Origin: Phocoena phocoena
Lineage: Eukaryota > Chordata > Mammalia > Artiodactyla > Phocoenidae
Direction of reading: 5' to 3'
Length of the DNA: 64,000 bases
Assembly: GCF_963924675.1 (NCBI RefSeq)
Contig: NC_089222.1
Span: forward strand, 6,020,501 to 6,084,500
Position 1 is the stretch's first letter; every line of letters starts with the position of its first letter. The translations under genes and the position numbers were made by a program. The notes below the pieces were generated by a model that worked only from the letters and a program-made list of their open reading frames with translations, was not told the origin of the DNA and did no database searches. Positions 31,956 to 44,522 of this stretch are shown piece by piece.

Positions 31956-34227
31956 TACATTCTACTGTGTGGTAGACATAGAATTTGTAAAAAATTGAGG
32001 TAAATAGCCTAAAGATACTCTGAAAATTGCCTTAAATACAACATAATAATTTCTCAGATTTTGATATGCTTTGTCATTTTCTCTCTCCTGAATAAAGGAG
32101 ACACAGCTCTGTTACTGGTTAATTGATGGCTTTTAGTAGGTTGAGTAAAGTTTTTTAGCATATCGTAAAGAAGAGTTTGACCTGAGGAAATTGCTTTCAA
32201 AATACCGTTTTTCAGTTTCCATGAACTTTGGCGATCACTTCGCATTTATAAAAATTCCTTTTTAATTAGTGGCATGATTCTTAATTACTTATTAATCATA
32301 TTATGTCTGATGCCAATGTATCCTTCTTTGACTCTCTATAAATAAAAAACCTGAACAAGTTAATTTGAAGAGATGATTCTGGGGAAAAAATGGAGTGGAG
32401 ATGAGAACAATCAATAAGCGACAGTATTAAGGGAACCCTAATGAAACTTTAATTTGAAAATTGCTCTGAAATGTACTGCAGGATAGGCTTTATAACCATA
32501 CTCAGATTCGTTATGAAGATAAACTAATTTTATGCAAATGCTAAAGCGACTTTAACAGTGATTTTCTATACCTTGATGTGGTCCTTAAGGAAAATTGTCA
32601 GGTCCATTAATAAGTTTCTAAATTGATTAGGCTAATTTGGTACTCCAAAAGGCATCTTTCTATAAATTAATGCTCCCAATTACGTTCTGATTACAACGAA
32701 TTGCTTGCTGTGCCCAAGTCTGAAAGTTTCGTGTCTGCATTTTTGTGCCTTCTCAGCCACTGGCTTTCCTTTTCGTCTTACCACATGAGAACAATGAATC
32801 ATCTTATCCATTAAGCTGAGTTTGGAAATTCTGTGTTATTCAATGAATTTGTTGTTACTCCACCCCTGCGATAATTTGAAACCTGGCAACTTAACTCCTT
32901 TCCCAAATGTGTTCATGATGCAAAATCAACTAGTTTTGTTTGGAGTAGCAAAGGGCTGCACTGGTTTTTCATCCTTATACATCAAATGGACTATTTTAAT
33001 AATTGACATCATGTGTTTCAGAATAATAAAAGGTTTAAGGTAATAATAGCTAGTGATCTCTAGAGGGGCAGCATAATCAAATACTATTAGAAGGCTCTCA
33101 GTTTTTCTGACCTTAAGGAAACAGAAATGTGCCAACTGAGTGATCACCCTGATTATCAGAGTCTCCTAGGAATGCACATTCATTTCTATTTCATGAATTC
33201 CCACTCAAGAAGAGTCAAACATTAAAGTTGAACTGTCCTTTGTTTCTAACCATGAAAGCACGAAATAAACAGAGGGACATACAGCCAGACAATGTATGCC
33301 AACGCAATGGGCCTCTCATACCCCCTACAGGAAACAGGGAAGATGTCGGCCTTGGTATCTGCTACACTTTGAAAGAATTTTTGAGATTTCATGCCACTGC
33401 TTTGTATCTACAAGCTAAAGTAGTTTAGAAGGCATTGAAAGGTTAGTTTGAGGATGGCTTGGCATACTTTTGTGGAAAACCGTAAAAGGAGCTTGGTCTA
33501 AAAGAATAAAATAACCAGGTACATGTTTTAAAGAAAGAAATCATGCTCTTAAAGGTTTATTTGACTAGCAAAGGTTTATTTGACTCTTGCTTTATTAGTT
33601 CCTGAAAGTTTTCAGAAAACGTAACAAGTTGTAAGTGTTTGACTGTCAATACTTTCCAAGATAACATTGGGAATGTCCCCAAAGAGGATATTGTTAAAGG
33701 TGATCAAGTGCTGTGACTTTAATAATCACGGTAGTCCCAACCTCAGTTTTGTCATGTTGTTTGATCTCTTCTTTTGCCTTCCATTCAAGTAAAAAAAAGT
33801 GGTCCCGTAAACAATTTTGAGAACTGAAACCTACGTTAAAAATACCTTTTTCTTATTATGCTGCCTTCAATACATGTAACTAATCCTCTTTTCCATGAAA
33901 ACAAATAAATCATATGGCCAAGTACCATAAATGATAATATACACATTGGTTTGCTTATGTATGATTCATAACTTAATTTCTGTACCAGGGAGAGATTTAC
34001 TGTCTCTCTAGGGCATCATCTCCTGTCATTTCTACTGGAATTCCTGCTGTCATCTCAAATCGTGTTGATCATTTTGCTCCTAAATGCAGCTCCACTTCTT
34101 TTGGACTTGACTCTTGCAATACCAGCACTGTTCTCTCAGAATTTAACTATTTCTGTACATTTAAACAGCAGATACAAACCTTGACTCACAGTGGCTTGCA
34201 ATGGTTGCTTTGTTATTGTCGTACATT
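31956..34227. other. Repeat-poor presumed intron
   Basis: No transposon signature over about 2 kb except faint LINE-like sequence at 33,990-34,180. ATGCAAAT, an octamer motif, lies at 32,533-32,540 among several TAATTA/ATTAAT cores. A 16-bp near-tandem AAAGGTTTATTTGACT is at 33,551 and 33,570. No exon was recognised. Confidence 0.4.
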
Positions 34228-34239
34228 AAGAATCATGGG

Positions 34240-34446
34240 GGGCTTCCCTGGTGGCGTAGCGGTTGAGAGTCCGCCTGCCAATGCAGGGGACGTGGGTTCG
34301 TGCCCCGGTCCGGGAAGATCCCACATGCCGCGGAGTGGCTGGGCCCGTGAGCCATGGCCGCTGAGCCTGCGCGTCCGGAGCCTGTGCTCCGCAGCGGGAG
34401 AGGCCACAACAGTGAGAGGCCTGAGTCCCGCAAAAAAAAAAAAAAA
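34240..34446 (+). mobile_element. CHR-2-type SINE
   Basis: Head GGGCTTCCCTGGTGGCGTAG, B-box GGTTCGTGCCCC, CHR-2 body and A-tail. A perfect 12-bp duplication, AAGAATCATGGG, lies at 34,228-34,239 and 34,447-34,458. Confidence 0.96.
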
Positions 34447-34458
34447 AAGAATCATGGG

Positions 34459-35337
34459 AACCTTAAGAAAGGTCCTGTAGTTAGTATCATTACATTTCTT
34501 TTTCATATCTCACCATTGCTGAGACCAATACTAAATTCCATCAATATACCCAAGGTAGCAGAACACCTGCAAGTATTCAAGGAAGATTTAGCTTCATTTG
34601 TGAGGAAAACGCAAAAGCTGTCTATTTTATTTTTCCTTCCTTTACAAGGCTAATACCAGCTCATTTTTAAGGAGGTGTTGGATTCCACAGGACAGAAAAG
34701 TCTCTCGGAAGTCACATAATAATATTTCTGTGTATGTTTTAACTGAGTTGAATCAGTTCCAGCCTCCTTGTAGCACTACCCAATGAGAGTAGATTTACAA
34801 TGGCCGCTTTGAGAAGTCATTCTACAGTTACGTTTTTATCTCATTCCCAGTTATAAAGTCAAAATGGCCAACCATAGTTGTAGATTTTTTTGTCCAGGGA
34901 GTCAAAGCATCACATCTTTTGATGAATGATAGAAAGGGGTCATCTGCTTTCATTTTCTGGGTCTGGGCCTGGATTGTAACCAGTTGGTTTGGAGGATCAT
35001 GCCATCGAGTCACTAAATCATATAGATGGTTCTAGTAACTGAGGAGATGAGTGTTTGCTTTGCCATTTAAAATTTCACTCCAACTGGACATCCATTTTCG
35101 GTACTGCTCAGCCATTCTTCCAGTTCCCAGTAGGTCCTCCTATAAAGGCCACTCTAATTTGGTCCTGCATGTGAAGTCTTTTGTCCGATGCCTGCTCTTA
35201 CATTCAGAATATGATCTAGATTCAGTTTCTCAGATGAAATAAAGACCATTAGACAGACACATCTTCAAATGTTCTTTCTTCCGTTGCCCATCACAGCTTT
35301 GTTTACAACCATCAGATCACATTTCTCTCACAGAAGG
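34459..35337. other. Unique sequence, no feature recognised
   Basis: Nothing recognised. Confidence 0.35.
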
Positions 35338-35535
35338 ATTTCCCAGTCATACCCCTTTCTTTTTTTTTTTTAAATAAATACTGAATTTCAAGTGAAAAGA
35401 CATAAAATAATGCAAAATATAGACACAATTATACATAAAAATTGACATAAACGTGTTGAAACGATTGTATGTGTGCGTGTGTGTTTCCTAGTCTCAACTG
35501 TGAGGAATAAAAAGATAATTTGCATATAAACAGCT
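35338..35535 (+). repeat. 200-bp duplicated block, copy 1
   Basis: Nearly identical to 44,523-44,725, in the same orientation. The shared part begins ATTTCCCAGTCATAC and ends GCATATAAACAGCT. It contains a T-run and a (GT)n stretch. I do not recognise it as a known transposon. Confidence 0.85.
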
Positions 35536-36053
35536 CACTTATTTTATGGTCATACTTCAGGAGGAGTTGCCTCTTAAGCACTTCATCCATCACTCATCCT
35601 CTCTCTTAAACTTTACTCTCTCTTTCCATCTGTCCTCCCTGCAGCCCTGCTCAACTCTCCTTTTTACGCAGAATAACTTCCTTTGAGCTGCTGTCCTAAA
35701 TCTCTTCTTGGAATCATGGTCAAACTGTGGAAAGGGCAGCCTCCATGCTTTCCCTTCATTTTCTCACCTCAATTTGTCAAGCTTCCGAGACACTTTACAA
35801 TGATTGCACGTGAGCTTTGTGTCAAATCCAAAGGTCTCTTTTCAGTATCATTTCCTCTTGAACATGCTGAAATATTTGACGCTGTTGACTATCCTTGTTT
35901 TTTGTTTAGCAGTGCTTATCGAGTACCCAGTACTGTATAAGGTTACAAACTATACATCTTGGAAATATGGATAACTTTCAACAGTTTATCCCCAGGAACT
36001 TAAAGTTAACTGGGAAAGGAGGAAAGAAACCATTTAGAATAGGGCATATCCAA
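35536..36053. other. Unassigned, LINE-like pyrimidine-rich sequence
   Basis: The 35,580-35,900 course (TTTCCATCTGTCCTCCC, TTTGACGCTGTTGACTA) may be an old LINE remnant. An 85-codon frame here has no start or splice support. Confidence 0.3.
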
Positions 36054-36452
36054 TGTGGCAGTGATTTGATCTATTTCCTAATATTTCTTCTCTTCTTTCC
36101 AATCATCTGGAAGGATTACAGTTCCCACCCCCTGAAGTTAGGTTATGACATGTTATTTGCTGTGGCTGAGACCGTGGGAGTGGGAGTGATATGTCACGTC
36201 TAGCAGAAGACAAGAAAAGCTGGTGTGTGGTCTGTTAGGTTTTTTTCCCCCTATCATGGTGACCAGTGGTGCTTCAGATGGTAGAGGCTTTAATAGCTGT
36301 GACCCTGAGCCAGGATGCATTGGAATGGAAGGCCTGCTGACCTGAGATACACATGTTGTATAAGCAAGGAGTAAGTCTTTGCTTCTTTGAGTCGCTGAGA
36401 TTTTAGGATTTTGTTATTGCATCACAACCTAGCATATCCTAACTGATACAGT
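36054..36452 (+). repeat. Possible old ERVL-type LTR
   Basis: The end GCATCACAACCTAGCATATCCTAACTGATAC resembles the 3' end of an old mammalian LTR. Family not determined. Confidence 0.4.
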
Positions 36453-38677
36453 GCTCTATGGTAATGTGAGTAAAGCACCATGAGAATATAGCTCTGTGCT
36501 TTCAGGCATTGTTATCTGCACTTCCAAAACTTCCTACCAGACTTTTCAAACTGCATGTTCCAAAGTCACCTTAAAACTCACCGTATGAAAAAGAAGTTCC
36601 TAAAAATATGAAAGTAATCGCTAAGCAATAAGTGAGTTTAGCTGTCTTGCATCTAACTGAAAGGTAACAGAGGGTCTGTGAGAAAATCAGTTCACAACTC
36701 ACTATATATATTTCCTAACATACTTGTTATGGTGATTCATGGATACTCCGAAGTTTGTATTTTCTCCTTTTTAAACTTCTTGAAACTTAAAAACATTGCA
36801 AGTTCCCTTAGCGATGTGGAGATGATGATATGCTTTGGTCTATTTTTCTTCCTATCTGAAAGCTTCATTGTGTTAAGACTGGAAAAGTACTGTGTAATTA
36901 CGTGTGTGAACTTCTTGGTAGTTTCAACGATGGAATTTTCTTTTTATGTACTAATGCTTATTCCTGCACTTTTCATGTAATTAATATCTTCACAATAATA
37001 TGGGTCCTATTATAACTTGCTGTCTCACTTCCTGTCCACACTGAAGAGAGGGCATCTTTTGGCTAGTAAATGTTTTGCTCACTTAAGGGTAGCCTTTTAT
37101 TTTGTTACCACTCTTGCCTCTTGTTCTTGATATTTTATATCACGTTCTCGTCTCTTTTAAATATTTGATGAAAGACTTACTTTGTAATATGTCTAATTAT
37201 ATATAATCGAGGATACCTTTGAATTGACTAGACCCAGAAATAATATCCCATTGGAATGGCCTTATCTGTGCTCATAGATGTCATATATTCCTCTGTCCCT
37301 GTATATTAAGGAGTTAAGCGATAACAATTCCCTATCCTTCCTTCCATCCATCCATCCATCTATCTTTCTTTTTCCTATCTATCTGTGTGTCTGTCTATCT
37401 AATCTTATTTCGATACTTGCAACTATATCTTTACATTTTCCTGGGCTCTTAGCTTTATGATCTGCTGGGAAACAGAATTGTAGCATAGACGGCCTGCTGG
37501 ATTCTCATTAAGACGGTAGTTTCTGTGGCCACAAGGAAAGGACACCATTGTGTTTGGCCTCTTTTTTCTTCACTTCCTCTGCCTTCCCTATCTGCTGCCC
37601 CACCTCCAAGTACCCCATGTAAAACTCTTTCTTTAAGAAATAAAGGTGATCCTATAGAAAGATCACACAAAGATAACACTCAAAGCAGCAATGTATATAA
37701 AATCTTACATGCCGTATTCATCAAACTATACCGCCTGTACAGTTGCAGTTTCACGTGTGGACCGTCTTACAAAGGCTCAGTAATCAAGGAAAATAGGACA
37801 TCTGTGATGTATAACACAGATGCTCTGGTTACATAGCATTTTCATGGTTTTGGTCTCTTCATTTCCACCTCCAGCTAGTCCTTGGAATGCAAAGTACTTA
37901 AATCTCAACCGCAGATGCATATATTATACATCCACAAAATAAAAGTTTTTACTTTTCCACTGTATTTTTTACATGCTTGTTTTTGGGAAATAAATCAGAA
38001 GTATTTGCAGCCTACATGCAGAAAAGATAAATACTATTGAAAGGATAACACAAAGCATTTACTGAGTTATATGTCTGTCTGTTGTAGTGTAGTTTTTCAT
38101 GTGTCGTACCTTCTGTGCTTTGTGATTTGGAAATATATTTTTCTTTTTCAGCGGGCTCTATGGTTAAATTTGTGCTATACAGTTGTATACAGTGTATCCT
38201 AAAAATTTTTTTATTTTTTCCTTGGGTTAGGACTTAATGAACGTTCTTTCCTTATACTCCGTAAATGATGCAAAGTCATAATACATTTTAGCTTGTTTCA
38301 TATTCTTGTGGATTTTGAAAATTTTTCCTTGAAATTTTCTTTTTTAATCTTTTTCTTCATCAGCTTACTAATATTGTCCACTTTTTCTTGATTTCTTGGA
38401 ATCTGTTTAATATTCCTTCTTTAGGTTTTCATGAAACTCACTGACTTCTTGGTCTCAGTTACTTGCTAGACCTCTTAAGCAGCTGCCACTCTGAGATTTT
38501 ATTTCTTCTTTCGTACACTCTATTTTCTATTTCTTATACCCCATATCATCATTTTCCTAGATCTTACTGTCATTTTACTGGAATATATAACAAGAAACTA
38601 TGTTAGAAAGGATTTGTATGATGTAAAGTAGATCTGAGTGTTTGTAAGACTTGACAACATATATCCAAAGTTTAAAA
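36453..38677. other. Presumed intron, unique, AT-rich
   Basis: It includes a degenerate (ATCC/ATCT)n stretch at 37,332-37,402. Open frames of 60-100 codons lack domain or splice context. Confidence 0.4.
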
Positions 38678-38693
38678 AATGTGTGTCATTAGA

Positions 38694-38728
38694 ACTATAC
38701 TTCAATTTAAAAAGAAAAAAAGAAAAAA
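38694..38728 (+). mobile_element. 35-bp L1 stub (extreme 5' truncation)
   Basis: The insert is the last bases of the L1 3' UTR (ACTATACTTCAATTTAA, the same end as at 2,463-2,479) plus an A-rich tail. It is bounded by a 16-bp duplication with one mismatch: AATGTGTGTCATTAGA (38,678-38,693) and AATGTATGTCATTAGA (38,729-38,744). Confidence 0.9.
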
Positions 38729-38744
38729 AATGTATGTCATTAGA

Positions 38745-39045
38745 GATAACAAACATCTGGGAATTTCTTCTAAAATTCATTTATTTAATGAAAATATTAC
38801 AGCGCCTATACAAACTTCATGATAAATTCATAGATGCAACTCTTTTTGCAAGACAATTGGAGACCATATAGAGGGCCTCAGAATACAACATGATGGGATA
38901 CATGAGGTAGCCAAAATGTATCTATTGACATTGAATTACACTTAACTGTATTGTGAGGAAATAAAAGGAATCACAAATACATGTAGATTACAATATCTAT
39001 TAAATTTTATAATTGTATGTGTGTAATGAAAAGGGTATATAGACA
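38745..39045. other. Unique sequence, no feature recognised
   Basis: Nothing recognised. Confidence 0.35.
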
Positions 39046-39235
39046 GTGCTATTCAGTAGAACTTTCTGTAATGAGGGTAATGTTCTATATTTGTTTTGTC
39101 CAATATGGTAGTCGCTAATCACATGTAGCTATTGAGCATTTGAAATGTTCTTAGTGCGACCAAGAAACTGAATTTTTAATTTTGTTAGTTTAAGTGACTA
39201 CAATACAGTATAGGACTGCTTAGGTATAGAAGGCT
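39046..39235 (+). mobile_element. hAT-Charlie-type element (MER1/MER58-like)
   Basis: CAGTAGAACTTTCTGTAATG, TTTTGTCCAATATGGTAGTC and ACATGTAGCTATTGAGCATTTGAAATG are the characteristic blocks of this transposon group. Confidence 0.7.
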
Positions 39236-39587
39236 ATTATATTCCAAGATGTTAATGGTGATTTTCTATGAGAGAATCATTTGTTATAGGTTTTCCTTAT
39301 GTTTTTTGTTCTCATCTGTAATTTTTAAATGATATTTATAATAAAAACAATAAAGGAGGCTTTATTTTGACTAAAACATGTCTGATGGATACTGTCATAT
39401 TATCAAAACCATGGTATCTAAATCATTATTTAACATTTTAATGATATATGAGTGCTCATTTCCTTCATATCAACATCTCTGTCATATTTCAGAATTAATT
39501 AAATTTTTAAAAGTGATTTGCCTCTCTAGGGTCAAGTTTGTGTTTTTAAAGGACAGAAAGGTATTTTTAATAATAGCAACAAAACAG

Positions 39588-39800
39588 CTAACATTTATTG
39601 AGACTTAGTGCCGGGCACTGCTTTACACGTATTAGCTCTTTTAATCGTTATTGTACGTAATTGAGATATGTACTAATACTTTCTCCATCTTACAGAGGAA
39701 GAAACTGAGGCCCAGAGACTTTAAATAGGTTGCCTAAGATCACTCAGCCAGGTGATCTGAGTGTGCAGGGAGAGAATCTGGCTTTCAAACCCAGGCAGTA
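39588..39800 (-). repeat. MIR SINE, well preserved
   Basis: AACATTTATTGAGACTTAGTGCCGGGCACTGC, then TCTTACAGAGGAAGAAACTGAGGCCCAGAGA and CCTAAGATCACTCAGCCAGG: MIR in minus orientation with its core intact. Confidence 0.9.
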
Positions 39801-40013
39801 TAAAAGCCCTGTAATGAGCATAACCATGTGTTTGTCCATATTCAGCAGAGGGGGGCTAGTGAGAAGCAGGTGGAGCATTAGATTTAAACAGGGTTATGGT
39901 TTGGCCAATTAAGAAGGAAGAAAAAGCCAGAAAAAGGCAAGGGAGTGGAAAGTTCATGTGTGTTTGTGATTAGAATCATGGAACGGATCCGTAGATTAGT
40001 TCATGGAAATTAT

Positions 40014-40212
40014 TATTTTTGCGGTATGCGGGCCTCTCACTGTTGCCGCCTCTCCCAATGAGGAGCACAGGCTCCGGACGCGCAGGCTCAGCGGTTATGG
40101 CTCACGGGCCCAGCCGCTCCGCGGCACGTGGGATCTTCCCGGACCGGGGCACGAACCTGTGTCCCCTGCATCGGCAGGCGGACTCTCAACCACTGCGCCA
40201 CCAGGGAAGCCC
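40014..40212 (-). mobile_element. CHR-2-type SINE
   Basis: TTTTTGCGGTATGCGGGCC tail side to the GGGAAGCCC head. A perfect 12-bp duplication, CATGGAAATTAT, lies at 40,002-40,013 and 40,213-40,224. Confidence 0.95.
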
Positions 40213-40224
40213 CATGGAAATTAT

Positions 40225-40839
40225 ATTTGGTAAGATGGACAAGCAGAGCAGAAGGAAGAGGAACACTAAAGTGTAGGTGGGGATAAAAAATGTTTCACTC
40301 CTTGTAGTAAAACATCTCAGCAGGAAAGGTGGGTGGTGGTGGCCAGAGAGTGGGATGTCTCAGATCTTGGAGGGGGTTCAGTTATTTGTACAGTTAAGAT
40401 TAGGGTATAAATGTGAGAATGTGTGGCTGAGGTAGGATGGGAGGGTAAGATCCCTCCAGGGTAAAGGAGTGAGAGAACAGGGCTGTAGAAGGGCCATCTG
40501 TGTGCGTGAAATCACCATGAAGAGTACTTTTTACAGGAGTGGTTTTGGAGAGAGTGATCCTGAACCGGGAGCTAAAATTTTGCAGTGGTTTGTAGGTTAC
40601 AGCAACAAGGACGGGCCCAGGTGCTACCGCCTGATGATATATGATGTTAGGATGATGTTAGGATGTGTTGCCATGTTCTGATGTTTATTGTAACACCACG
40701 ATCTAGCAGGTAGTAGGTAACTGTATCAGGATGTCATAAGTTCCAACTGGGCATATTTCATGCATTTGGAGGGCTACCAAATAGTACAGAGAGTGCAGCT
40801 GTTACCCAGTCCAAGCTGCTACTACTCACTGCACAACAG
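40225..40839. other. Unique sequence, no gene recognised
   Basis: A 70-codon frame at 40,469-40,681 has no domain. A short tandem GATGTTAGGAT occurs at about 40,644-40,665. Confidence 0.35.
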
Positions 40840-41640
40840 GCTAATAAAATGAGAGAAGAGCTGTTGGAGCAGGGAGTAGGGACTTTATTTGGAAAGCCAG
40901 CAGACCACCTGGAACATGGTGGACTGGTGTCGCATCCGGGGAACCATCTTCCCCGGATTAGAATTCAGGCTTCTTGTATACTAAAAGTGGAGGCAGTATG
41001 GTTGGTTGTCACAAACTTCTTAGTCAGGAATCCTTTGTTCTTGTAGCTGTCCACATAGGTCCGGTGACATTGTTCCCATAAACCTCCAACAAGACAAGTG
41101 TTACTCTCCGTTTTGCCACTTTTTATCTCTATTGGAATGGAAAGTGTTATACCTTTAAAGGTCAGAGCCTTGAGAATGGCCCCTCCTGTATATTTCAGGC
41201 TCTAGGCAACATTCCTAACTTGTAGCAAAAGCAGTGGAATACAAAGGTTAAAGTAAAAGAAACATCCATAATGAAGTCAAATTTGTTCTTCCCTATTAGG
41301 CAACAATAAATCAGGGAGGAGTGATTGTATCTTATATGTAAGTCCCTGAGCCACTGACCTGGATGAGAACTTGATGCTGCTGGGTGTGGATATGGTCCAG
41401 GAGACCCGGTGGAACTCAGCAGGAGTGTCAAGGGAACAGACCATGTCTGTATCATTGGTACAGCACAGATGAGTGCATCTCCATGGAGAGAGGACCATCC
41501 ACTGGGTGAGGAGACCCCAGCAGCAAGAGGCCATGGCAGGGCTCAGGGCTGTGGGTTTAGGTAAGACCAGATCTCCACACCAGGAAATAGCTTGGATGCT
41601 ACCCACACAGAGGAAATCACAGGAAGGAATCTATAAGCTC
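40840..41640 (-). repeat. Unassigned block, possibly LTR-derived
   Basis: On the minus strand, an AATAAAGTCCC poly(A)-signal context lies at about 40,880-40,890. It is followed upstream by GC-richer sequence with CCTAAACCCACAGCCC. A 109-codon minus frame (41,606-41,277) has no domain that I recognise. An old LTR is one explanation; I could not define ends. Confidence 0.25.
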
Positions 41641-43734
41641 ACTACCGGTTAGTGAGATTTTTTTCAAATAAGGAACAAACAGTCACAGGAGAAGACAGCC
41701 AGATCTCCAGGGGCTAGCACAGCAGGAAACACCTTTTCTTCCTCTTCTTCCTTTCTACCTCATCTCCAGAGGAATAAGAAGCTTTCTGGGGAAAAAAAAA
41801 AAAGTTGTGACCACAGATGAGGCTTCGTGTCACTCCACACAGAACTCCAGAGCTCAGAAGGAAGGAGGAAAGCTTTTAACCAGATATGAGACTGAAATCT
41901 GAAAATGGATCTGAGTGACTCGAAAACTGAAAAGAACTCACAAATTATAGAATTAGGCTGAAATGTTGTTAGGGGAGCTGTTACCTCATGGAAAAGGAGC
42001 CTTCAACAGAAAATATTTGGTAGCAGTTTTTAGAAAACCATGTCTGCCCCCCAATTTTTACTGACCGAATATCTGTGGAGTGAATGAATAACTCAGATTC
42101 GATTACAATTTGATGCTGCATCCTTAAGATCTGAGACATTGCTACATAAATCTTTAGTGACAGGAAATTTTATAGACCTGGATGACGGCTGTGTCCTTAT
42201 CAAGTCAAGATGAAACCCCTCCTCTAAAACTTTGTTAGGAAATAAGTATGCTGCGGGAATCAGAGATCCAAAGAAATCTTTCATTTTGGTATCCAGGAAT
42301 CTTAAGACAATGTTCCCATCTGGGCTGTGAATTACACTTCTCACCTCGGAAAATGCTAACCTGGGTCACAACATGTCACGAGCAGGGTAGGATCACGTGT
42401 CACTGTGGAAATGCGACAGTGGACACACACTCTGTCACAAACAGCAGTACTTTGGTGAAGTCTGATCATGTACATAATTGAATATTTTTCATAAGCTTTG
42501 TAGATGAGGAATGACAGGAACTTTCATCATAGATTTTTAAGCAAGAAATGGGTAACTTTTGTCTTCCTTTTTTTTTCTTCAGTTTTTATGTTATATATGC
42601 CAGGAAAAGTAAGGATCATAAATTCCTACCTATTTGAAGTTATTACATACAGATTTCTCAGCCTTGCAGGGAGAAAGCAAGTCTGTGATACCCATGGTGC
42701 TGTGAATGGTTTCTTTCCTGCTTCTGTGGAAAGGTCTGTGGCTGGATCAGAGAAGGAAACATGCACAGACTCCCTTTATTTGGCTTCTGTGAACAATATG
42801 AGATAATGATACAAAATATATATAAAAGCCCCACATGAGGGTCAGAAAGAAGAGGTCAAGCAATTCTTTCGCTTCCAGTTGGCACCATTTTCATTCCATA
42901 TTTGGAAGGAAAACTAGCTTAAACTTCCCACTCATACTTAACCTGAGTTTTGAATTGCCTTTATTTTTTTGGTAGGGAGGGAAGCAATTTAGATCTTTAG
43001 GCTATGAATTCTGTGAATCCCTTAACTGTACCATTACATGGAATCTATTCTGAAGATATGAATTAATCATAAATGTGCCCTGTGTCGACTGGTATTTATT
43101 TGGTCTTCAACTACTACCATTTTTCACTGTTGGCTTGTTTGCATTGGATTTTCATATTCCTCTCATTCTGTAGAGTTCTTGGATGTATTTGTATTTCAGG
43201 CAACCTTAGTTAAGGCAAGCATACTACTTACACTGCAGCTTGGTATATAGAAATCTAATTCAGAGTTTTGAAATACGGCATCGAGGAAATGACCCTTAAA
43301 ATATTTTTCAGCCCGTTTGGCCAGCTGTTTTAGCAATTATGCTTGTTAACTTTTAGTGATGATATTTCTTGTGTCTAAACGTCTCATCTCTGAACAGACT
43401 GCTCATTTCTGAAACATAGAATCTTCCTGTGTTCTAAAAAAGAGTGGTCCAAGGACAAACCGTAGGTGAGCGTTACATTGCTGTGCTTTTTAGGTGAGGA
43501 TTTTGGTAGAATCTCAGGGACTTTAAAATGCAGTGCATTCCTTTAGCTAAACTAAAGTGGCTATTTTTGTGCCAAGTGAACAGTTCCGGATACTTTGCTT
43601 TCCTTTTTTTTATAATCTGGGTGGTTATTTTATCAGGCTAATTACTTTTTTAATTAACCTTTTTATTTTCAGATAATCGTAGCTACACATGCACTTGGAA
43701 GAAATAACACTAATTACCTTTTGCTGGTGCCAAT
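41641..43734. other. Presumed intron, unique sequence
   Basis: No repeat or exon recognised. Frames up to 100 codons (42,504-42,806) lack support. Confidence 0.4.
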
Positions 43735-43935
43735 ATAGCACTGTGGGTTAGGAGTAGGTGCTGAGTCAGAGAGAAGCAGGTCTATTGAATCTGTTCTGAC
43801 ACCTCCTACTTACGGGACCCTGTGCAGCCTCATCGAGAGTGAAGTGTGAATAATAATTTAGACCTCTCAGCACAATTTCAGATGCACTCAGGGTGCAGAG
43901 TGCAACAGCTACTCATTAAGCAGTGGTTATCATTT
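43735..43935 (+). repeat. MIR SINE
   Basis: TGTGGGTTAGGAGTAGGTGCTGAGTCAGAGAG, CTACTTACGGGACCCTGTGCAGCC and AATAATAATTTAGACCTCTCAGC follow MIR order. Confidence 0.7.
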
Positions 43936-44522
43936 ACACTATCTTTAAAGGGTTGTTGTGATGAATTCTAGTTTTTTGTTGTTTGTTTGTTTTTTGCTTT
44001 TTTAACCACAGCAGAACACATTTCCCACATGGCAAAACACAATGGAAAATATCTGATATTTTTACATTTAAAATGGGTGTTCTTTCAAGAAATGGATCCA
44101 TTTCCATAAAGGAAGCTCTAATTACCTATGGAAAAACTCAGAATGTTTATCTTCCATATAAGAGATATTATCTCTAGCAGTATTGTTACTCCAGTATATG
44201 GTTATCTTCTCCCCTAAATTATGAGTTCTGTGAAGATAATAACTGAATACTATTTTGTACAGTATGTCCTCAACAAATATTAGTTGAATTAAGGTTTAGC
44301 CGAGGTTTGCCAAGCCCCAAATCAGTAGCTTACACAAATAAATTAGTCTTGGGCTACTGTTCTGAATGTGCATAGTTTGGACTTTGATTAGTAATGAGGA
44401 CTCTTTTTCATGGTCAACGTTTTATTAAGATTTCATCCCCACTTGGGTTCAAGGGTGAGTATGTAAACACATGAGCAGTGCCACCTAAAGGGTTAGCTGG
44501 ACACACACAAAATTACTGAGGT
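43936..44522. other. Mostly unique, L2 3' end at 44,205-44,295
   Basis: AAATTATGAGTTCTGTGAAG...CCTCAACAAATATTAGTTGAAT is an L2 terminus. The rest is not assigned. Confidence 0.5.

Noticed and set aside
41277..41606. 109-codon minus frame as a gene
   Set aside because: No domain, no splice signals in order, and no CpG or TATA context.
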